A DNA stretch of 64,000 nt from Lomentospora prolificans (lineage: Eukaryota; Ascomycota; Sordariomycetes; Microascales; Microascaceae): contig JARFXM010000003.1 in assembly GCA_029532625.1 (NCBI GenBank), positions 2,976,001-3,040,000 on the forward strand. Reading direction: 5' to 3'. Below the pieces are notes generated by a model that saw only the letters and a list, made by a program, of their open reading frames with translations, did no database searches and was not told the origin of the DNA. Of the stretch, positions 47,120 to 58,519 are shown one piece after another. A program made the position numbers and the translations under genes. Numbering within the stretch: the first letter of the stretch is position 1; the number at the start of each line of letters is the position of its first letter.

Positions 47120-50100
47120 GCTGAATATCGCAATCGCCGATTATCTTCGGTGAGTTTCGCGTGCTTATTGATACAAATGCCCGTAAATGATGATTTCGTA
47201 TTGGCAGAAAAGGTTCGGCCACTACCGAGTAGAAGGGGGAGAGAAAAAGAGCGGATCCAAGGAGGCAAGAGCAAGCTGGCGGTAAGGCAGGGGACGCCCG
47301 GTAGGATTCCTGGATATGCAGAAAGATTCCTGGATATGTAGAAATTCCAGGGTTTGGCAATCTGCCAATAAAAATAAACGAAGGGACCTGTAAAGGTTGA
47401 ATGAAAGCAAAGAAAATGCCGCTGAACAAGGATGGACCCGTCAAGCGCAAAACACAGGAAGTAAGTCGAAGAAAAAGAAAATAAAAAGGAGTTGACTTGA
47501 TCAATGTTGGGTGTGAATGGAGTCTGGAGCCACAGCCCCGTTCTAATGTTCTAGATGGAACTCATCAGCCACGCTGGCTGGTAGCACAGCTGGCATCTGG
47601 AGTATTTGGTGCTGTAGTAGATACTTTGGACGAGGTTTCTCTAGGCACTGGTTGTGTCGTGTTCCCCGCTAAACGTTGCATGCGACCGGCCAGAATCCTG
47701 CACTAAAATTGGAAGGGGCTTAGTGCTAGATCTTCGGCTCCAGTTGGGGTCGAGAGCCTAAGTGTTTTGTACTTGAAGTCGACACAATGTGGCTGAGGAC
47801 AGGAACAATGGGCTTCGAGTCGACGTTGGTATTAGCGAGGTGGATGTGATCGGGTCTATAGGCTGTAAAAGATGCAGCCGAATGGTCGAGGATACGGCCA
47901 AGCTGAGGTAAGTTTGTTGAATACGGGAACTGAATGCCCTTCGTACATGCAATCTATACAGAGAAGAAGATTTTGGGAGAAAAGCGGACGTGAGAACAAG
48001 CATCCCAAGGACAAAGCGTGGGCGCGATGTAAAAGAACCTGCGCGACAGCAGGCAAACACCGCGTCGAAGTGCAACTACTCAGTCGCTACATTGATCAAT
48101 TATTATGCGAAGTGATCAGCAATGCGGGCGGACCTGATATACCCGGGTTCTTGTTGGCTCTAGGATTTATTCCCGCGTATCCCGATAAACAGTCAAATTT
48201 GTTTTGTGGTGCACATGCCTCGGAAGTAGATCATGATCATCTATATCGAGAGACGGACCAGTCTCCTGGAAGATTCTCTCATGTGAGTGCATCGCCAGGG
48301 AAGGCCTGTTTCGAAAGTGTGAGGTTTCCCCTGGACAGGTTCCCCAAGGAGCAAGCCAAAGACTTGGGAAGGAGGACGGGCAGTACTAATTCACATGCAC
48401 TTAATCAATTAAATCGATGTATTATGAGATGAGTTATCTCGGCCTTTACACTGAAAGGGAACGGAGCATGCGACTTTAATTTGCCGTGTGTGGGTTCGTC
48501 TCATCTAGGGATATAAGGCAGCTGGCTGGCAGGAACTTCTCTTGCGGTTCGCTCTTTCCGTCGCCTGGCTGTGGTCGGCATGTTTTGGGCTATTTTATCA
48601 TGGACAAACATTTGATCAATGGATGCTACAGCGACGGACCGTCTAAGACGGGACCTGCATACATAGATATACTTCGGATATGGCTGTGTGTGATTCTAAC
48701 TTGACTCTGCATTTAAGACATGCTTCCATCTGTCCCATGGCTTTGGTAGAATCCTGTCAACTCCAGCTTAGTACCCCCTGCTTTCCGTCGAGCTTGTGAG
48801 CGATCATTCTTGCGCTTGCTCTGCGCTTGCTCATATGCGCATACCATCCCCCAAAATCCTCTCTCCATCTGTTATGGAGTGGGTCATCATCTCCTGTCAT
48901 TTGACCGTGGCCGAATTGCTGATTTGCTCTGGCAGTCGCTGGTAGACCAAACCACACAAATTGCCTTAATCATGCAATTCATGCGCTTGCACTCCGCCAA
49001 CGCGCGTCAACTTGAGACACCGTCCACCGTCAAACCGGCCTTCCCGCCACGTCCGGAGGGCCGTGGCGCCGTCGAAAACCGTGTATTGTTGTTTCTCCGC
49101 GCCCGCTCAACTTAGTTCAGGGCGTCGGAGAGGTTTCCTAGTGTTATGCGCATGTCCTTCGTCATCCCAGTTATCAGTTCTACGTGCGTAGAGCCGTTCA
49201 TCGTAGTGCCGTTCATCCTCACCCGTACATGTGACTACGTTGCGTATCCAGGAATGAGTCGACGCTATGAGGACCTTGGACTCAAGGAAGCAAAAACCAC
49301 AGGCCGTAGAGAAGGCTATGAGCACTTCCACTTTTACCTATCTTTCCCGTAGTAAAATTTAGGCTATACCTGCTGCACCCTATTCCGAGCATACAGCCAT
49401 AGCAAAGATAGCCTCATTTGTTCACCTTAACTCTCTACACTACGGCTTCTCAACGGATAGGCGGCCAGAGTAGAGTGGAGTGTCAGGGACTGTGGTGGGA
49501 GATATTGTTATGCCAAGTCAAGGAAGTTATCCAGGCCGCAAACGGCTAGCTTGTCAAGCTGGCCCTAACGAAGCACGATTACACAACAGGGAGTGTCCTC
49601 CAATAGCAGCTACCACCAAATATAGGAGAGTTGCCGTCAACACCATTATCGAGGATGATTAATGGCCTTGACAGACTAAGTATGGGGTCGGAAACCTCAG
49701 CAGATTGCAAGATCACCGGTGGCGAATGTAGATGAGTAATGCTTGATGTCCAAACCCCGTAAGCACGCTCGATGACCCCAAGATTGAGAGTCTTGATTTA
49801 TAATGATCAGTGCGCTCTGTAAACTACGGCTCCGGACGTGGAGCGAACTTGGGTGACTTGGCAGGGGCTGGCATGCTGCCATTCGCGGTGGAGGGCACCT
49901 GAGGGTCCTTGCAACCCGATACAAGGTGGGCCGCCTGCGAGCCATCGCACCTAGAGTACTCGTCACAGAGCATCAAGGAAAATCAGATTGGCCGTTTTCA
50001 CAGTCTTGTCAGTTTATTGATATCGACTTTGCCGGGGCTAACCTTTGCCCATAATGACATGCGCCATGTAATCATACGCCGACCTAACCGTGTTTTCATC

Positions 50101-50136
50101 TTCACACCATGCCCCTCCAAGTCCATACTTTCACAT
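47120..50136. other. Intergenic, no supported gene
   Basis: About 3 kb. The left 0.4 kb is GA-rich on the plus strand and probably holds the leader and promoter of the coiled-coil gene; it carries a two-copy tandem repeat, listed separately. ORFs up to 186 codons (47872-48432 +) show no recognisable features. The right end should hold the 3' UTR of RPL10. Confidence 0.55.
47305..47343 (+). repeat. Two-copy tandem repeat, 20 bp period
   Basis: The 19-base word gattcctggatatgcagaa is repeated after one base as gattcctggatatgtagaa, with a single mismatch. It lies about 200 bp upstream of the coiled-coil gene start, in its probable leader or promoter. Confidence 0.9.
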
Positions 50137-51166
50137 CTAAGCCTCAAAAGCCTCGGGGAACTGCTGCATGTTGTGCTTGAGAGATCCACGGTTGGTAAGG
50201 AACTTAACATAGGCACCGTCAACCTTGACGTGGCCAGCTTCCCTCTTGACGATGTATTCCTCGCGGCGGAGAGGGGTGAAACCCCAGTTCTTGGAGATAA
50301 TGATCTTTTGCCTGCCGGGGAACTTGTACTGGGAGCGGCGGAGGGCCTCGAGAGCGATGGCGCGGTCTGTAATTCGATGTTAGCATTTCAGTCTCCGAAA
50401 ATGTAATCGACCGCTCGCCGTTTATAAAGAGATGGACGTACTAGAGTCACGAGTGCGGACGCTCATGAGAATCTGACCAATGTTGACACGGGCAACGGTA
50501 CCGTTGGGCTTGCCGAAGGCACCACGCATTCCGGTCTGGAGCCTATCGGCACCGGCGCATGACAACATCTTGTTGATACGGACGACGTGGAAAGGGTGGG
50601 CACGGACGCGAAGGTGGAAACCTTCCTTTCCGGCGTTCTTGACGAGGTACCTGTTGGGAGAGAGTTAGAGAAGACTTCCAAAAGCTGTTGCCAATCCATC
50701 ATTCGCAAGAGGGTGATGTCATCGACAAAGGGTAGGCTTTACTCACTTGTTGGCGCAGATACGGGCGGCTTCGAGAGCCTCAGAGCTCAGCTGTTCATAC
50801 TCATTGGAAACGAGGTGGATGCAGAGGGGGAAGTCGTCGACACCAGCTCGCTTGCGGCCAAGATCGAAAATCCTAATCTTGGGGTCGGGGACACCACGGT
50901 TGAACCGAGACTTAGGATACGGCTAGAAAACGATAGGGTGTTAGCAGTGAACAAAACTGATATAGCATGAAAAGAGCTAGAAGCATCAAGACGCCGGTGT
51001 CGGGCGTTCAAAACCCATCATGGCCTCCCTGGACATCGAGAAAAAAGCCCCCCTTCCCTCGGAGAAAAAATAAAATAAAACCCTCGTCTCGCTTGAATAG
51101 GCAAAAAAACTGCCCACATACCTTGTTCTTGCAGTATCGGTAGCAGCGGGCGGGACGTCGTGCCAT
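50137..51166 (-). CDS. rpl10: 60S ribosomal protein L10 (uL16)
   Basis: Large-subunit protein at the tRNA corridor, added late in 60S maturation. Four exons fit by phase: 51166-51122, 50922-50747, 50650-50442 and 50366-50137, giving 219 aa. The start MARRPARCYRYCKNK ends exactly at the first donor (GTATGT). Then come PYPKSRFNRGVPDPKIRIFD, the SLSSEALEAARICANK-like segment (here LSSEALEAARICANK), HPFHVVRINKMLSCAGADR and QTGMRGAFGKPNGTVARVN. The last exon gives RRSQYKFPGRQKIIISKNWG and a C-terminal NMQQFPEAFEA. Length and motifs are as expected for a eukaryotic uL16. It is divergently paired with RPL30; the start codons are 427 bp apart, so a shared promoter is likely. Confidence 0.97.
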
Positions 51167-51592
51167 TTTTGCGGTTGTTTCTGTCGATTCGGGGTTGATT
51201 TGGTTGGGGTAAAGGTTCAAGATGAAAGGCCAACGAGGGAAGAAGAAGCCTTCAGTATGATCGAAAGTGCCCGTATCGGGTGGCGGCGAAGTTGATTGAT
51301 TTCAAAGCAACTTTTCCTTAGCGGGGGTACACTCACAATCCTGGCTTAGGGCCCCCGTGGTTAGGGCTTTCCAGAGAAGCCAACATTTGATTGGCTACGC
51401 TCCCGGCAAAAGTTCGGTTAGCACCAGATCCGTTTCCACCCACATTGCTGACCCTTGAATTTTCTTGAGCCACCATCAAAATCGTCGCACGTCTGAAATA
51501 GACTGGGGATTTCTTTCTCCTCGCGGCAACCAACTTTCACGACAGAACTCTCACCTAGTCACCCAGAGTATCCCGGATCTCCTTCAGTCATA
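51167..51592. promoter_or_regulatory. Shared bidirectional promoter of RPL10 and RPL30
   Basis: The two ribosomal-protein genes diverge from this 426 bp stretch. It contains two TTAGGG words, at 51346-51351 and 51361-51366, 15 bp apart and in the same orientation. Telomere-repeat-like motifs recur in ribosomal-protein promoters of several fungi, where Tbf1-type factors bind. Coregulation is inference. Confidence 0.5.
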
Positions 51593-52163
51593 ATGGCCCC
51601 TCAGAAGAAGTCTAAGAAGGACGCTCACAGGTACGATTGAAAAAGAGCAATTTTCACCGCGGCTCCTCATCATGGTGTTTATTTTGCGGTTCAACGATAC
51701 TGACTTCTTGAATAGCATCAGCTCCAAGCTGGCGCTCGTCATCAAGTCCGGCAAGGTTACTCTTGGTTACAAGACCACCCTCAAGAGCCTCCGAAGCGGC
51801 AAGGCCAAGCTCGTCATCATCGCCCAGAACGCTCCTCCTCTGCGAAAGTCCCTGCTCGAGTACTACGCCATGTTGGCTAAGGCTCCCGTCCATCACCTTT
51901 CCGGAACCAACGTAAGTTATCTTCCTCGCTGAAATATTTCGGACAGCTTCGGTTCCCACTCGTTGGCAGCATTCCGGATGAGCTGCTCGACGCTGTACCC
52001 CGAGAAGAAGTCATCCTAGACTTTGGAGGGTAAATCACCTACTTACACGTCCGTCCTCTTATAGATTGATCTCGGAAACGCCTGTGGTAAGACTTTTAGG
52101 ACTTCCACTATGGCCATCCTCGATGCCGGTGACTCGGATATCCTCAGCGACCAGCAGTCCTAG
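51593..52163 (+). CDS. rpl30: 60S ribosomal protein L30 (eL30)
   Basis: Small RNA-binding protein of the large subunit. Three exons, 51593-51630, 51716-51911 and 52065-52163, join in phase to 110 aa, the usual length. The start MAPQKKSKKDAHS leads into ISSKLALVIKSGKVTLGYKT, then SGKAKLVIIAQNAPPLRKSL, EYYAMLAKAPVHHLSGTN and, after the last intron, IDLGNACGKTFRTSTMAILD with the closing DAGDSDILSDQQ. This is a complete eL30 fold of the L7Ae/L30e superfamily. Yeast L30 regulates splicing of its own transcript by binding near the first splice site. Here the first intron also interrupts codon 13, but I did not see the yeast kink-turn. It is divergent from RPL10. Confidence 0.97.
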
Positions 52164-53956
52164 ATGCATACAGACTTAAAGAGGAAAAAATCTGGAGATG
52201 GCACTTTGTAGTTGCATTTTAACAAGAAACAAAATACCTGGCGTTGGGGATTCCTGGTTGGCATTTGGAGGCGTCATTCGAATACTGTGTAATGGAAGAT
52301 ACGATAGTTTCGATTCTTCATTATTTAACTGAGCTACCCAAAGCCGTGGTTTCCCAAAGTCTTTTGAGAAAGAGCATGATTATGTGCGGCTTGCTCCCAA
52401 CGCCCGTGATCTCAACCCTTACCTTTTTGTTGGGCTGTTGCCTTCTGCTGATGTAGTGGCCTCGCGTTCCATGCTCGACTTTGCCCCTCATCATTGCTCA
52501 ATGAATGACATGCATTTTCGGTTATCCGATCAGGTCAGTCAATGTGATTTGGCAGCACGGCGGTGTTTCTCTGAGAAGGACCGGCGCTCATTTCGTGTGG
52601 TGGAGGTGCTTTGTCAAACCCTCCCGCACGTATTTTATTTACATAACGTTTATATCGATACGGTCGATTATAGCGCTTTCACTTTTATATAAGCTCAAAT
52701 TAGGCTCTGAATCACAGAGCGCGCAAGTCTTGAAGTGATGGGAACTTGGCCATGGCTTGCTGGGTGTGGGAACTCGAGAAACGTGATCTTATTTTAAGCA
52801 CACACGGCCCCACGTAGTGGGATGGGTTCATGGCAGGGTGGCCTAGAACCGGCCCTTGATGTCGTGCTGGCTTCTACGCCTATGCTCGAGCACAGGGCGA
52901 CATGTAGATCTCTTGAAGGCAGTCGGATGGCGTGGGGATGGCGTCATGTCAAATCTAGCCACTGAAAGTCAAATCCTCGTTGACTACCTCATGTCTACGG
53001 AACCCCTTCTGCATAGGAATTACGATTGCAATTCTGCAGTTCTTCTATTCAAACGCACAGCGAGTGTTTATTTGGGTCATCCTTAGAACCCAGTGCATCC
53101 TCAAGTGTTGTTGGGCTGTCGCCGTTCGTCAATGGGGAGCGCCTAACAGGAACATTACATATCGTCCACCAAGCCAATTGCGGGACACGTCGCGCGTTGA
53201 ATGACGGTGTGGCACCTGACCAGCCTCCGACAGTGGATCAAGTCGATGACGGGTGACCCAAACGACATCAATCTGGAACAGCCCAGCCTACTATCAACGA
53301 GTTGTCCTTGCGCTCTCCGCCTGAGTTTGATTCGAATTTCCTTGCCCTATACCTCCGCCTCTTTGCTGGTACACGAGCCCCTCAACAGCATCCACCCCTT
53401 ACCAAGAGTCCATTCCACCCGCACCACTAGAGGCGGTCAATCGCCAGCTTGAAGCGTTTAGCAAATCGAGGACACCGTCACGCACCCTCCCTCCCCCGCG
53501 TTTCCCCTATTCTTCCCGTGCGGTTGACCCCTCCCACAAGACAGAAGAACCACAAGCCACCCTCAAACTCCAGCAGAGGTAAGAAGGAGGCAGGCCACTT
53601 TGGTGAATCTCCAGCCGCCGCGATTTCCTATAATCGTGGTCTCTTCCTTGTCTCGATCCTCAGTGCAACTACATCACGCTATCTCCTGCCTCTAAGACGT
53701 CGTGGGGCCGCTGTCGAGCCGCTGGCTGTGGTTCTTATCACCTTAGCCTTAATTGTTCCGGGGCCATTCCGACGAACAGGGGTCTTATCGGGACACTACA
53801 AGAGTCCCCGATTATCGCTCCGAAAATCGCCAAGTCGTCCTTAATACAACACCCCAACAGCCCAACCCCCAAGCTGGTTGGCATTTAATCTGCCAGCCTT
53901 CATCTTTGATTTCCCGCCTTTGCGGCACTCTCGCCGTTTACTATTATCCGTTCGAT
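52164..53956. other. Intergenic with CT-rich leader at right
   Basis: About 1.8 kb between RPL30 and the next plus-strand gene. The last about 650 bp are CT-rich on the plus strand and likely leader or promoter. The frame of the next gene is open upstream to 53753 but without an ATG. No supported gene. Confidence 0.6.
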
Positions 53957-55699
53957 ATGGCATTTCATCAGCAAACTCGACAGTCTGTCCATCGTGTTGT
54001 GCAGCCGACGTCCCAAGATGAGGACCGCCCCACGTCACTGGCTCCACAGGTGCAGCAGGCGCCTAACGAGTCCCAGACCTGGGTCCTGTTCTCGCCAGGA
54101 GACAATGCTACGGCTTCTTCGTATCTTGACGAAAGTGAGCGTTCACTCCGAACGGCGGGTCGATCCCGAGCCAGCGATTTTGGCAGTTTCGATTCGAACA
54201 TACCGTCAGATGTCGACCTCGATTCTCGATCTCGCTCTCTCGGCGTCCCTGGCACCGTCAATTTGGACCTAGCCGAAGATGACGCTGAGTTAGATAGTTT
54301 AGACAGCCACCTTCCGGACTTCCGAGCGGTACATAATCCTTATGTTGAGCCATCTGCTACAAATTCCCAGAGCATACCCGTACTCCCTCAGCATGACGGG
54401 TTAGGCTCATTCAGGATAGAGCAGCCACCGGCAGGCCCCGACATGCAAGAAAGACTATATGCCTTCGAAAGATTCAATCCTCATAGAGTCTCGCGGAGAG
54501 ACGACGCTCCTGAATTCCCCGAGCTGATCGCCGACCCTGACACATCGCACAAGATGCAACGAATCGAGTCCTGGAGGCTTGAGCAGAGCCGACTACTTCT
54601 CGAACATATACAAAAGGAGACTAGGTCTAGACGCATGTCGCAATCATCAGTCGCTACAAGATCGCAGCAATCGGTTCAATCCAGCGAGAGTGAGAGCACT
54701 CAAGTTCAGTCAGAGGAGACCTTGTCGGGAGTCAACCAGGGGGAGCATGACAACGTGGACTGGCATCAAGGCAGTACTCCTGAGCCCGAAACACAATCCG
54801 AAGGAATCTTATCGCGAGTCGCTAAGAGCTTGATAAAGGAGTTGATTGGGATCGATGACAACCTTCTGTCGATCTTGTTTGGGGAATCGCTTCCCGATGA
54901 AGGAGAAACGACGCCCGGAACTCCTGGCATATCGGTGGCCGATAACATGCTAGTACAGACTAATGGGCAATCATGGCAACTACGTGTGCTTGAGACCATG
55001 GCCGAGGAGCTGGGCTTCTTGATCAACCGATTATCTCATCACCCCGGCGCGTTCTCAAGTTACTCCCGAATGCAACGAATGCCGCTCCCTTATGCAGGCC
55101 TTCCTGTTATCCCGGAGACACCCGCAACGAATATCTCTGGGCAAGCAGGCAAGGATCACGACGAGTTGTCCGCTACAATCCCAGAATTTCAACCAACAGT
55201 ACCAGGGCAAGGGCCATCAACCGATGCCCACAGCGCTAACCCGCAATCAAGTGCGCACGACACTTTCGCAGGCAGCCAGCATCCTACCACCTTCACACAA
55301 GAAGAGTGGGAGCAAGACCTGGACATCCGGATCGCTTTCAGATACCTTCGCTCGAGGTTTAGCCCTCGGTCATCCGCCAGTCCCGCCACGGTAGGCACGT
55401 CTCACTTGGCTACCTCGAGCACGCAGGATATCGCAGCCAAGGCGGCAAGGGTACGACAACATCACCCTCTAGTGGGGACGCGACCGCGTGCAGTGGAAAG
55501 GCGGTCGTTCAAGGTGATAGCGCCCAGTAGCCCCGCCGCCGTACTAAGGCACGCCTCTAGCTGCGCAAGCCAAAGTACAAGGCGGTCTGGGAGAAGGAGC
55601 AGCGTGTCATCGCGGCATTACTGGGATATCGGCGGTTCCTTGGGCACGGGTTCGGTAATTGCCTCAAGCGGACCGATGGGGAGCTGGGGTGAGGTCTAA
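53957..55699 (+). CDS. Largely disordered protein of unknown function, 580 aa
   Basis: A single-exon ORF whose first ATG in frame is at 53957 (MAFHQQTRQSVHRVVQ). The sequence is mostly polar and Ser/Gln/Pro-rich. Three patches look more structured: near residue 150-190 (ERLYAFERFNPHRVSRRDD); about residues 195-230 with RIESWRLEQSRLLLEHIQKE, a likely amphipathic helix; and about residues 280-370 with RVAKSLIKELIGIDDNLLSI and WQLRVLETMAEELGFLINRL. Near residue 450 comes EEWEQDLDIRIAFRYLRSRF, another helix. The C-terminal 100 residues are Ser/Arg-rich and end GSGPMGSWGEV-like (SSGPMGSWGEV). I recognise no domain, signal peptide or membrane helix. The long open frame argues for a real gene. Function unknown. 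Confidence 0.78.
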   Translation: MAFHQQTRQSVHRVVQPTSQDEDRPTSLAPQVQQAPNESQTWVLFSPGDNATASSYLDESERSLRTAGRSRASDFGSFDSNIPSDVDLDSRSRSLGVPGTVNLDLAEDDAELDSLDSHLPDFRAVHNPYVEPSATNSQSIPVLPQHDGLGSFRIEQPPAGPDMQERLYAFERFNPHRVSRRDDAPEFPELIADPDTSHKMQRIESWRLEQSRLLLEHIQKETRSRRMSQSSVATRSQQSVQSSESESTQVQSEETLSGVNQGEHDNVDWHQGSTPEPETQSEGILSRVAKSLIKELIGIDDNLLSILFGESLPDEGETTPGTPGISVADNMLVQTNGQSWQLRVLETMAEELGFLINRLSHHPGAFSSYSRMQRMPLPYAGLPVIPETPATNISGQAGKDHDELSATIPEFQPTVPGQGPSTDAHSANPQSSAHDTFAGSQHPTTFTQEEWEQDLDIRIAFRYLRSRFSPRSSASPATVGTSHLATSSTQDIAAKAARVRQHHPLVGTRPRAVERRSFKVIAPSSPAAVLRHASSCASQSTRRSGRRSSVSSRHYWDIGGSLGTGSVIASSGPMGSWGEV

Positions 55700-58519
55700 A
55701 TGACGTTTTTTTTTCTTCAGGCATGTAATCGCCTTTGATCTTTGAGCTTGCATATGGTGGCATTATCAGAGCGAAACAAAGAGCATATTGAGCTAGAGAA
55801 GGGTCTCCTGAATCCACATGCGAAGTGGATCGCTTGAATTGCAGCCATTTTCTGTCGAAGGTAGGCATTTGGGACTTGGGTGGGCACATGGTGTGAAGAT
55901 ATGTAAAGGCAGGTGGAAGCATGTAGATTTAAAGCTAGCACACTCTTCTCTTACTTAGTACGGCGGCGTTAATGGATTGGCTAATACCCTCTTTCAGTTT
56001 GTGTACACCCCAAGTAGATGAAGGGGTGTAAGTGAAGAGCCCTCCTTTTCAGATTGAGAGGAGTATTGGGTGTCAAGTTGGTGAAAATCGCTAGGTTCCT
56101 TCGTAATATAGTGCTATAATTTCATCTTTACGTCTTTGAGAATTGTATATAAATCTAACACTATAGCTAGTGCATCATCATCATCATCATCATCATCCGC
56201 AAGCGTATTTGGGCTTGGTGGACGATCGATGTATTATAGAAACAATTTAAGATGCAGGCAATCTGATCATATAAAGTGAATAGAAAGGAACAAATACAGC
56301 ACTATTGTCAAAGACAAGATAGAGAACTTTAGTCATGGAACTATCTTTGCTGGAAGCTATAGCTGTTCATAGTATATCCTTCCTGGGAAGGGCGGCTGCG
56401 ACGTTGGTGTTGAGGCAAGGTACGTATTTGCTTACGACATGAACGATATGAAAGCTTGGTGAGAATAATAGAACCAATCACATACCTCGGTCGGTAGGAT
56501 CTGATGAACGAGATAGTTTTGGGGGTCGACAGGCAAGCGTTTTATTAGCTGCTGCTGATTTAGCTCTGCAGGGTGACTCTATCAATGACTCTTCGAAGAT
56601 GTCCTGCGCGAAAGGGGGGGGTGGGGTAGACAGGCAAAGGGCGTATCATGGTCTGCTACAGAAGGAGGTGGAAGAGATTTGAGAGCTATCGGTATGAGTT
56701 GCCTGGATGCTTGGGGTTTCGATCAATATGGTCATGCAGGCGAGGGATTTCCTTTGGGAACTTTGGAAACTTTGGGCTACGTCGGCTGGCGGGCTGTAAG
56801 AGGAATCACTAGACAGCATCGATACCTGTAATCGGCCCTAGCCTCATTCTTCCGAGATGGAACATGGGAGGACAGAAACAGCGCGTTGGGAGTGTTTTTT
56901 TTTGGACAGCGGGGGGGATGCGTACGTCAAACCGCCAGTCTGTTTCTTTCTTTCTTTTCTTTTTTCTCCCTGGCCTCGATTTCGCGGTTACTCCAGGTCT
57001 GGGAGACATTGAGCTGCGCACCTGAGCGTGATAAACAGTACCATCCGTAATCCATGATGCGTGATCCATGACCTGTATCTTGCGTGGTGCTCTGCATGGC
57101 TTGACAGGGGCCCCCAGGGTCGGTAGGAAGTGCGAAAGGAACAGAAAAAAAAATCCAAAATGAAAACAAAGCTAATGCGTGTCGAAATCAGGCAAGATGA
57201 GGTTAGGCATGTCACTGTTGGTGAAGCTACTCCAGAACTCCGTGAAGAGCTTGCAGCTACTTTGTGTGGGGATTCGGCGCCCTCCCACGGTGGAATTGGA
57301 GCACCAACTCGCGGCGGTACTTGCTCTGCCACGGGACGGGGAGCTGTCCGGACAGGGGTACGAAAACACACCACGCACCAATCATCGCCCGTCGCCTTGC
57401 TTTGGAGTGGCAATTGACAGGGGCATAAAGTGGACTTGGCCAGCGAAGGTGACTGGAACCAGGCGCGTCCCAGGTTTAGTGTGAAAATGACTTGACAGTG
57501 GTCGCACGGTAAGTTGGCAGCCATTTCAGATCGATCAAGCACTGCTTAGCACTGTAAGCACACTGTAAGGGTACGCCTGGCCCGACCGCTCCTACGCGTA
57601 AAGTGGTTTTCGGACACTGCATGTTTGGCGTTCCCCCACCACCAAATTGCTCGACTTTCCTACCTGCCTAGTGCGACTTTGGGGCCTACGTTCCCCAAGG
57701 GATTCTCTGTCCATAGGATTGGAAGCGTATCAGACTCAGTATCATAAACTAAATGTTGGGGATCCGGAGCTGGATTTTGGCTAGAACTAGTGAAGGTACA
57801 GAGCTGGATGTTACTCGAATTAGAACCATAATTCGTACAATCGGGATATTGCCGAGTCCCTCGTTACGCGGTCGACCAGGCGTTCGAAGTGAGGTCCCCG
57901 AAAAGGGAATTTTTTGCTCAGGTGTTCTGGATGCCTGCTCCGCCCATCCCCCCTTGCCATGATTTCTATCTACCCGTAGACACTCTTTCGTCGTCGAGAC
58001 CTGAGATGCTTTGTCGGCTTAACATTTAGTATTTAGTTCAAGGCTCACCCCTCTTACCCTACCCCCTGGTGCAACGGGTGTTCTCTCCACTCGGGCAGAC
58101 TCGAGGTAATAAACAGACCTTGCGCGTGTTCCCACCACGATCTGCCATCCCATCAATATTATCGACACCCCTCACCCCTCCCCGGTTCCTTCCCTTCCCA
58201 TCAGCGCACTCTTGGACTGTCCTCGCGTGTACGTACTTGTCCCTCCTTCCTCTTCTTCCCCATCCCGCGCCTTGATCTTCGACTGGTCAAGGAACGCCTT
58301 CCTTTCCCAAATCCCGAGTACGGCATCCCGACTTTTTTTTTCCTACTGCTCACTCCTCACTCTTCACTCATCACCAGCCTGTGAATTCGTTCGCCAGGCA
58401 GCCTCGTCTTTCCCCGCCGACTATATAACAACTCTCCACCCCGTGCCCTCTACGCTTCTTTTACCGTGCTCTTTCCTTTTGCTCTCCGGCTCAGTGGGTA
58501 ACCCCGCCCGTGCTTTCCA
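55700..58519. other. Intergenic with microsatellite and CT-rich leader
   Basis: About 2.8 kb between two plus-strand genes. It contains a (CAT)8 microsatellite, listed separately, and AT-rich stretches near 55950-56350. From about 58030 to 58500 the plus strand is CT-rich, a probable leader of the following gene. No supported gene or RNA. Confidence 0.6.
56173..56196 (+). repeat. (CAT)8 microsatellite
   Basis: Eight exact copies of CAT in a row within AT-rich intergenic DNA about 0.5 kb downstream of the 580 aa gene. A likely length-variable locus. Confidence 0.97.

Noticed and set aside
47872..48432. 186-codon plus-strand ORF
   Set aside because: No domain, signal peptide or biased codon pattern; it overlaps no splice-supported structure.
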